DNA from: Bailinhaonella thermotolerans
GTDB taxonomy: Bacteria > Actinomycetota > Actinomycetes > Streptosporangiales > Streptosporangiaceae
Direction of reading: 5' to 3'
NCBI RefSeq assembly: GCF_003594875.1
Contig: NZ_QZEY01000011.1
Coordinates: 124,001-188,000 of the forward strand
DNA: 64,000 bases
Positions 58,650 to 64,000 of this stretch are shown piece by piece (the stretch's first letter is position 1; each line of letters begins with the position of its first letter). Below the pieces are notes generated by a model. It searched no databases. It had not been told where the DNA came from and worked only from the letters and a program-made list of their open reading frames with translations. Made by a program: the position numbers and the translations under genes.

Positions 58650-59389
58650 CGGGCGGCCCTCGCCGCGAGGGGACAGCGGGCGATCTCGCGCAGCAGGGCG
58701 TCGCGGCCGCGGACCAGGTAGAAGTGGCCGCCGGGGAAGACGCGCAGCCGGAACCCGGCGTCGGTGACGCGGGCCCAGTCGTGCGCCTCGGCGGGGGTGA
58801 CCTCAGGATCGCGGTCGCCCAGGCAGGCCAGGACGGGGCAGTGCAGCGGGGGGCCGGGGCGGGGCCGGTGGGTCTCGCTGAGGCGGTAGTCGGCGCGCAG
58901 CGCGGGCAGCGCCAGGTCCCGCAGTTCGGGCAGGGCGGCCAGTTCGGGCGGGGTGCCGCCGAGCCGGCAGGCGGCGTCCCACAGCTCGGGGCCGGGCAGC
59001 AGGTGGGTGGCGGTGCGGCGGGTGCGGCCGGGCCCGGGGCGGCCGGAGACGACGAGGCGGCCGACCTCGCCGGGCAGCAGGCGGGCCACCTCGTGGGCGA
59101 CGGCCGCGCCCAGGCTGTGCCCGAACAGGGTGAGCGGGCGGCCGAGCGCGGGGGCGAGCGCGGCGGCGATCTCGGCGGCCAGGGAGTCCAGGTCGGCGGG
59201 GAAGGGGTCGTCCATCCGATCCTGGCGGCCGGGGTACTGCGCGGCCAGCACCTCGGCGCCGGTGCCGAGGGCCTCCGCCCAGGGCCGGTAGAAGGCGGCC
59301 GAGCCGCCCGCGTGCGGGAAGCACACGAACAGGCGCCGGGCCCCGGGCGCGGGCCGGTAGCGGCGGAACCAGGTCGAGAAGGCGCTCAC
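58646..59389 (-). CDS. Type II thioesterase
   Basis: A 247-residue alpha/beta hydrolase of the NRPS/PKS type II thioesterase family: RLFVCFPHAGGSAAFYRPWA, PGRQDRMDDP, nucleophile elbow LFGHSLGAAVAHEVAR (Ser), Asp in LACLGDRDPEVTP, and His in VFPGGHFYLV. These proofread stalled carrier domains. Here it may also release product, since the NRPS in cis thioesterase looks dead. GTG 59389 overlaps the reductase stop (GTGA). Confidence 0.92.
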   Translation of the reverse strand: MSAFSTWFRRYRPAPGARRLFVCFPHAGGSAAFYRPWAEALGTGAEVLAAQYPGRQDRMDDPFPADLDSLAAEIAAALAPALGRPLTLFGHSLGAAVAHEVARLLPGEVGRLVVSGRPGPGRTRRTATHLLPGPELWDAACRLGGTPPELAALPELRDLALPALRADYRLSETHRPRPGPPLHCPVLACLGDRDPEVTPAEAHDWARVTDAGFRLRVFPGGHFYLVRGRDALLREIARCPLAARAAR

Positions 59390-60477
59390 CCCCGCACCGC
59401 CTTGGCGACGGTCTCCAGCTCGCCGGGGGTGAGCGGGGGCGGGGGCGTGAGCGGCGTCAGGTCGGGCGGGCCGAGCAGGGCGGCGATGTCCTGCCACATC
59501 TGGCAGAGCGTGAGGTGGTACTGCCCGCGCCGGGCCGGGTCCTCCCCGGCGGTGACGGCGGCGTGCATGCGGCGCAGCGCCCCGGCGGCGCCCAGCGGCC
59601 AGAGCCGGGCGAAGACCTCCTGGTGGCCCGGCGCGGCGGGCGGGCCGAGCACGACCGCGGCCGGCTCGTCGCCGCCCAGCCCCCCGGTGGCGAACAGCGG
59701 GCCGGAGGCGGGGTCGGCCCCGGCGCGCGGGATGCGGGGCCGGTCGGACCAGACGACGGGGCCGGCCGTGGTGACGAGCGTGAGCTGCCCGCTGTCGGTG
59801 GCGACGGAGATCCGGTGCAGCAGGTGGGGGTGGGCGTCGGGGTCGCCGGGGTCCAGCAGGTGCTGGACGCGCAGGCTGACGGGCACGCCGCCGATCTCCC
59901 CGTCCAGGCTCCGGAACGGCCCGGGCGACCGGCCCGCCGGGGCCGCGCGGAAGGAGTACGGCCGCAGCCGGCCGAGCGCGGCCCCGACGATGTCGAGCAG
60001 GGCGTAGGCGACCTGGAAGCCGCAGATGGCGTCGACGTGGACGGGCCGCCGCAGGGCCAGCAGCCCGGCGACCCCGGCCAGGAAGCGCCGCACCGGGGGC
60101 AGCTCGGGGTAGAAGGAGGTCAGGTGGTAGACGACCCGGTTGCGGCGGGCGGCGCGCAGGCAGCCGGCCAGCTCCGCGCGGTGGATCGGGTGCTCCTGGA
60201 GCACGTGGACGCCGCGGTCCATCAGCCGCACGGCCAGGTCGGTGCCGGCCCCGCCGAGCAGGCCGCCGCGCACCACGACGCAGGCCACGTCCGCGTCCAC
60301 CCGGTCGGGGTCGGTGATCAGCGGCACGCCGTAGTGGCGGGCGCAGGCGGCCGACCGCGCGCTGCCGCGCCCGACCACGCCGACCAGGTCGTACGGCAGG
60401 GCGGCGGCGCGCAGCGCCTCCAGGTAGACCTGGCCGAAGGCCGTCCCGCACACGACGAGCCGCAAGTTGCCGGTCAC
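59386..60477 (-). CDS. Thiazolinyl imine reductase (Irp3/PchG-like)
   Basis: A 363-residue Gfo/Idh/MocA-fold protein: VVCGTAFGQVYLEALR (NADP loop with the GTxFGQ signature of this group), VVGRGSARSAACARHYGVP, and VLQEHPIHRAEL, which corresponds to the conserved EHPxH of yersiniabactin Irp3 and pyochelin PchG. These reduce an NRPS-bound thiazoline to thiazolidine with NADPH. Length matches Irp3 (about 365). GTG 60477 overlaps the NRPS stop by 4 nt (GTGA), so the two act in one pathway. Confidence 0.92.
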   Translation of the reverse strand: MTGNLRLVVCGTAFGQVYLEALRAAALPYDLVGVVGRGSARSAACARHYGVPLITDPDRVDADVACVVVRGGLLGGAGTDLAVRLMDRGVHVLQEHPIHRAELAGCLRAARRNRVVYHLTSFYPELPPVRRFLAGVAGLLALRRPVHVDAICGFQVAYALLDIVGAALGRLRPYSFRAAPAGRSPGPFRSLDGEIGGVPVSLRVQHLLDPGDPDAHPHLLHRISVATDSGQLTLVTTAGPVVWSDRPRIPRAGADPASGPLFATGGLGGDEPAAVVLGPPAAPGHQEVFARLWPLGAAGALRRMHAAVTAGEDPARRGQYHLTLCQMWQDIAALLGPPDLTPLTPPPPLTPGELETVAKAVRG

Positions 60478-60992
60478 GGCAGCGCCTCCGGCAGGCGGGC
60501 GGCCAGGGTGAGCTCGCCCAGGCACACCTCGCGCCACCACCGCGCGGCCGCCCGCGCCCCCGGGCCCACGAGCGTCACGTCCCCGGCGTACGGCTCGGCG
60601 CCCCCGGCGGCCGGGCCACCGGGGCCTCCGGCGGGATCGCGGGCGGATCCGCCGCCGGCACCGGTTCCGGGATCATGGGCGGATCCGCGGCCGGGATCGC
60701 CGCCGGGATCGTCTCCGGGGGCGGGCGGGTCGAGCACGGCCAGGCGGTGCACGGCGGCGCCGGCCTCCATGAGGCGGCGGGCGGTCTCCAGCGCGGGCAG
60801 GGCGTCCCGGCCCGCGGCCACCAGGACCACGCTCAGGCATTCGGCGTCGAGCAGCGCCTCGGCCGCCTCGTCGGGCGCGAGGACGCCGCCGGCGTCGCCG
60901 AGGGCGGCCAGCGGGCCCCGCCCGGCCAGCGCCGCCGTCTCGGCGGACGGCAGCAGGCCGGCGACCGCGCCGAACAGGACGGTGACGGGCCC
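60474..60992 (-). other. Degenerate thioesterase-like domain of the NRPS
   Basis: After the PCP the sequence VTVLFGAVAGLLPSAETAAL parallels the first strand and oxyanion region of NRPS thioesterases, and LPALETARRLMEAGAAVHRL parallels the helix after the nucleophile elbow. Where GxSxG should stand (60801-60818) the residues are AAGRDA, so the catalytic Ser is gone. The middle (about 60600-60720) is a Gly/Asp/Pro-rich low-complexity run, and the protein ends before a GDH-type catalytic His. Confidence 0.7.
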
Positions 60993-63900
60993 GGCGCCGT
61001 CCCCGCCCAGGCGGCGCACCGGGCAGGACAGGCCGGTCGCGGCCTCCTCCGGCGGGGCGGCTCCGGCCTCCTCGGCGAGCCAGGCGGCCAGTTCGGCGAC
61101 GGTGGGCCCGTCCAGGACGCGGCGCAGCAGGGTGTCGAAGGGCACGTCCACACCCAGGGCCTCGCGCATGCGCCCGGCCAGGCGGGCGGCCAGCAGGGAG
61201 TCGCCGCCGAGTTCCAGGAAGCCCTGGTCGCGGCCGACCCGGGGCAGTTCGAGCACCCGCGCCCACAGGTCCATGAGCGCGCGCTCGGTCTCGCCCGCCG
61301 CCTCCTCGGGCCGGGCGGGGGCCGCCGCCGGGGCCGGCAGCCACGAGCGCAGTGTCCGCTGGTCGATCTTGCCGTTGGGGGTGAGCGGGAGCGCGTCCAC
61401 CACCTGGACGTGCGCGGGCACCATGAAGTCCGGCAGCCGTTCGCGCAGGTGCGCCGTCAGCTCGCCGGGGTCCACGCGGGCCCGCCCGGACTTGAACCGC
61501 GCGGCCAGGACGCGCATCCCGGCGTGGTCGGCGACCGGTGACTCCCCGGCCGGCAGGCGTACGACGTGGTCGGCGCCGGCCCGGGCCAGCGCCTCGCGCC
61601 ACCGCGCCTCGGTGAGGAACACCTCGTCGCCGCCGCGCCGCGCGTCGGTGAACTCGGTGTCCATGAGCAGTTCCAGGGACGCCAGGAACGCGGGGTGGTC
61701 GCGGGTGATCTCGCTGAGGACGAGCCAGCCGCCGGGGGCGAGCAGCCCGGCCAGGCGCGCCAGGCAGGCGTCGGTGTCGCGCACGGCGTGCAGCACGTCC
61801 CCGGCCACGATCACGTCGTAGGAGTTGGGGGTGAAGCCCTGCGTCCGGATGTCGCCTTCCAGGTCGAAGGTGGCGAACCGCAGGCCGGGCACGCCGGCCA
61901 GCCGGTCGCGGGCCGCCCCGACGAAGAAGGGGGACACGTCGGTGAGCGTCAGCTCCGCGCCGGAGGGCGCCAGGGCCGCGGCCAGCTCGGCCGCGGTGCC
62001 GCCCACGCCGGTGCCCACCTCCAGGACGCGGCGCGGGGCCAGGTCGCGCACGAGCGCGGCGATGGCCCGGTTGGCCCACCGGACCGGGGGCGGCGCGGCG
62101 TAGACGCCTTCGGCGACGGCCGGGCGGCCCTCGGGGAACAGCAGCGGCAGCGGGTCCTCCTCGCCGCGCAGCAGGGCGGGCAGGCGCGCCGCGCACTCGG
62201 CGACGTAGGCCACCAGGCGGGGGTCCTCGCCCGCGCGTTCGCGCACCCGCCGCCACGCCCCGGCGAGTTCGGCGGGGCCGGGGCGGCGCGGGTCGGCCAG
62301 GCCGTCGCCGGCCGGGTCGCGTTTGGCCAGCCCGGCGGCCTCCAGGGCGCGGGCCCAGCGGCGGACCAGGCGGCGGCGGCCGGGGGCGGGGGGCTCGCCG
62401 CCGAGCACGGCCAGCGCGTCGAGCATCGACAGCAGGGCGGCCCGGTCGAGCGCGTCGGAGCACTCCGGCCAGCTCCCGGCGTCCTCCACGGCCTGCGCGG
62501 CGGCCCGGTCGGCGGCGGCCGGGTCGGGCAGCGGCGCGGCCTGCGGCGGGCCGGGCAGGCGGGCGGGCTCGACGAAGGCGGCCAGCCCGGCGGCGGGGTC
62601 GGGGACGATCACGGCCACGCCGACGGCGGGGTGGGCGGTCAGCGCCTCCTCGATCTCGGCCGGCTCGATGCGGTGGCCGCGCAGCTTGATCTGCCGGTCC
62701 TCGCGGCCGAGGAACTGGATCGTCCCGTCGGGCAGGTAGCGGCCCCGGTCGCCGGTGCGGTACAGGCGGCCGAGCCGGGGGTGGCCGATGAACCGCTCGG
62801 CGGTGCGGCCCGGGTCGCCCAGGTAGCCCATGGCCAGGCCGGCGCCGCCGATGAACAGGCCGCCGGGCACCAGGTCGGGGCAGGGCCGCAGGGCCTCGTC
62901 CAGGACGTGGAACTCCTGGTTGGCCAGCGGCCTGCCGTACGGGATGCTGGGGGAGCCGGGGGGCGTGTCCTCGGCGGGGTGCCAGATGGACCAGATGGCG
63001 GCCTCGGTCGCGCCGCCCAGGCTCACCACGCGCGCGCCGGGGACGAGCGCGCGGATCCGGCCGGGCAGCCGGACGGGAATCCAGTCGCCCGACAGCAGGG
63101 CCAGCCGCAGCGGCGGGCGCGCGACGTCCTCCGATTCCAGGTAGTCGCACAGCATCTGCATCTGGGCCGGGACCGAGTTCCACACGGTGACGCCGTGCGC
63201 GGCCATGAGGGCGGCCCAGTGCGAGGGGTCGGCGCGGCGGGCGTGCGCGGGCAGCACGAGCGCGCCCCCGGCGGCCAGCATGCCGAACACGTCGTAGACC
63301 GACAGGTCGAAGCCGAGCGCGGCCAGCCCGAGCACGCGGTCGTCCGGGCCGACGGCGAACCTGGCGTTGATGTCGGCGATGGTGTTGAGGGCGCCGCGGT
63401 GGCTGATCATCACGCCCTTGGGCGCCCCGGTCGAGCCCGAGGTGTAGATCACGTACGCCAGGTCGCCGGGGTCCGCCCGCCCGGCGGCCCCCTCCCCCGG
63501 TACTGCCCCCTCCCCCGGTACGGCGGCCGCGGGCGATTCCGGCGGCGGCGGGCAGGGGACGGGGTGGACGCCCGGGGGCAGGCCGGCGCCGGGCCCGGCG
63601 GTGACCACGCAGCGCACGCCCGCGTCGCGCAGGATGCGGGCGCGGCGGGCGGGCGGCTGGTCGGTGTCCAGGGGCAGGTAGGCGGCGCCGGCGAGCAGCA
63701 CGCCGAGCACGGCGGCCACCTGCCCGGGCCCCTTGTCGAGCTGGACCCCCACGATCGGGCCCCGGCCGCGCACGCCGGCGGCCACGCGGCGCGCCCAGGC
63801 GGCCAGCTCGCCGTAGGTCAGGCGGAGGTCCGGGGCGATGACCGCGACGCGGCCGGGGTCGCGGGCGGCGCGTTCCAGGAAGCCGTCGTGGAGCAGCCCG

Positions 63901-64000
63901 CCGGGCAGGGGGGCGGCGGTGGCGTTGGCCCGGCGGCGGCGCTCGGCCTGGGCGGGCGGCAGCCGTACGGCCTCGGGGTCGTCCCAGGACCGGCCGGCGG
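60474..64000 (-). CDS. NRPS: (Cy)-A(Cys)-MT-PCP-degenerate TE, 5' end outside window
   Basis: 1174 residues are visible. The first 30 (LPPAQAERRRRANATAAPLP) match the linker after a cyclisation domain, so Cy lies beyond the edge. The A domain (about 35-450) has [49 protein letters not shown] and KLRGHRIEPAE. Its pocket residues read D-L-Y-N-L-S-L-I-W, the cysteine code. Between core motifs A8 and A10 sits a SAM methyltransferase (about 630-835; VLEVGTGVGG), as in PchF. LPLTPNGKIDQR is A10, and the PCP has FLELGGDSLLAA with Ser at 61199-61197. The last 170 residues resemble a thioesterase without its Ser. A GTGA overlap links it to the reductase. Confidence 0.93.
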   Translation of the reverse strand, partial: AGRSWDDPEAVRLPPAQAERRRRANATAAPLPGGLLHDGFLERAARDPGRVAVIAPDLRLTYGELAAWARRVAAGVRGRGPIVGVQLDKGPGQVAAVLGVLLAGAAYLPLDTDQPPARRARILRDAGVRCVVTAGPGAGLPPGVHPVPCPPPPESPAAAVPGEGAVPGEGAAGRADPGDLAYVIYTSGSTGAPKGVMISHRGALNTIADINARFAVGPDDRVLGLAALGFDLSVYDVFGMLAAGGALVLPAHARRADPSHWAALMAAHGVTVWNSVPAQMQMLCDYLESEDVARPPLRLALLSGDWIPVRLPGRIRALVPGARVVSLGGATEAAIWSIWHPAEDTPPGSPSIPYGRPLANQEFHVLDEALRPCPDLVPGGLFIGGAGLAMGYLGDPGRTAERFIGHPRLGRLYRTGDRGRYLPDGTIQFLGREDRQIKLRGHRIEPAEIEEALTAHPAVGVAVIVPDPAAGLAAFVEPARLPGPPQAAPLPDPAAADRAAAQAVEDAGSWPECSDALDRAALLSMLDALAVLGGEPPAPGRRRLVRRWARALEAAGLAKRDPAGDGLADPRRPGPAELAGAWRRVRERAGEDPRLVAYVAECAARLPALLRGEEDPLPLLFPEGRPAVAEGVYAAPPPVRWANRAIAALVRDLAPRRVLEVGTGVGGTAAELAAALAPSGAELTLTDVSPFFVGAARDRLAGVPGLRFATFDLEGDIRTQGFTPNSYDVIVAGDVLHAVRDTDACLARLAGLLAPGGWLVLSEITRDHPAFLASLELLMDTEFTDARRGGDEVFLTEARWREALARAGADHVVRLPAGESPVADHAGMRVLAARFKSGRARVDPGELTAHLRERLPDFMVPAHVQVVDALPLTPNGKIDQRTLRSWLPAPAAAPARPEEAAGETERALMDLWARVLELPRVGRDQGFLELGGDSLLAARLAGRMREALGVDVPFDTLLRRVLDGPTVAELAAWLAEEAGAAPPEEAATGLSCPVRRLGGDGAGPVTVLFGAVAGLLPSAETAALAGRGPLAALGDAGGVLAPDEAAEALLDAECLSVVLVAAGRDALPALETARRLMEAGAAVHRLAVLDPPAPGDDPGGDPGRGSAHDPGTGAGGGSARDPAGGPGGPAAGGAEPYAGDVTLVGPGARAAARWWREVCLGELTLAARLPEALP

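Noticed and set aside
1-64000. tRNA, rRNA, integrase, transposase or attachment sites
   Set aside because: None recognised by eye in the intergenic regions or in the protein set; a tRNAscan or HMM search was not possible.

Overview
The window is very GC-rich, densely coded actinobacterial chromosome. GTG starts are common, many same-strand genes overlap by 4 nt (ATGA or GTGA), and one-component regulators are abundant (TetR, HxlR, LysR, GntR, SARP/AfsR). A HrdB-type principal sigma factor lies next to an inositol-monophosphatase gene, there is a menaquinone men cluster, and there is a deazaflavin-dependent nitroreductase-family protein. Together these suggest a filamentous, secondary-metabolite-producing actinomycete, probably of the Streptosporangiales/Thermomonosporaceae type. 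The order is inferred, not proved. I saw no rRNA, tRNA, CRISPR, prophage or IS transposase.

Layout. 1-2.5 kb: end of a zinc-peptidase-like gene, a small HTH gene leading into a broken ABC ATPase, and a nitroreductase-hemerythrin fusion. 2.5-10.4 kb: NAD(P)- and FAD-dependent oxidoreductases, a large AfsR-type regulator, an epoxide-hydrolase-like protein that has lost its cap domain, and a divergent LysR pair with a clear operator. 10.4-16.4 kb: TetR-MFS-ABC-ABC efflux operon. 16.5-29.8 kb: accessory metabolic and regulatory genes, mostly divergent regulator/target pairs with visible dyad operators. A 1-kb repeat-rich gap at 19.9-20.9 kb holds two copies of a long palindrome. 29.8-34.9 kb: sugar ABC importer divergent from a GH42 beta-galactosidase. 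35-41.3 kb: HAD phosphatase, sigA/hrdB-like gene, suhB-like gene, regulators and secreted proteins. 41.4-46.1 kb: menD-menC-menB with menE divergent. 46.3-50.6 kb: secreted protein, ECF sigma with its CU044_5270-type partner, and a second sigma-70 carrying the long Lys/Ala-rich N-terminus. 50.9-54.3 kb: DUF427, DoxX, and FAD monooxygenase with its TetR.

54.4-64.0 kb is the most interesting part: the left end of a biosynthetic cluster. A plus-strand operon (SDR, SAM methyltransferase, class I/II aminotransferase, tryptophan 2,3-dioxygenase-like haem protein) runs head-on into a minus-strand operon (NRPS, thiazolinyl-imine reductase, stand-alone thioesterase, orphan LuxR-type response regulator). 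The NRPS adenylation domain carries the specificity code D-L-Y-N-L-S-L-I-W, the classic cysteine signature. It is interrupted by a methyltransferase and ends in a thioesterase-like domain that has lost its nucleophile. With the reductase, this predicts a cysteine-derived thiazoline reduced to a thiazolidine, as in pyochelin or yersiniabactin, joined here to an apparently tryptophan-derived unit. The rest of the cluster, including the cyclisation domain, lies beyond the right edge.
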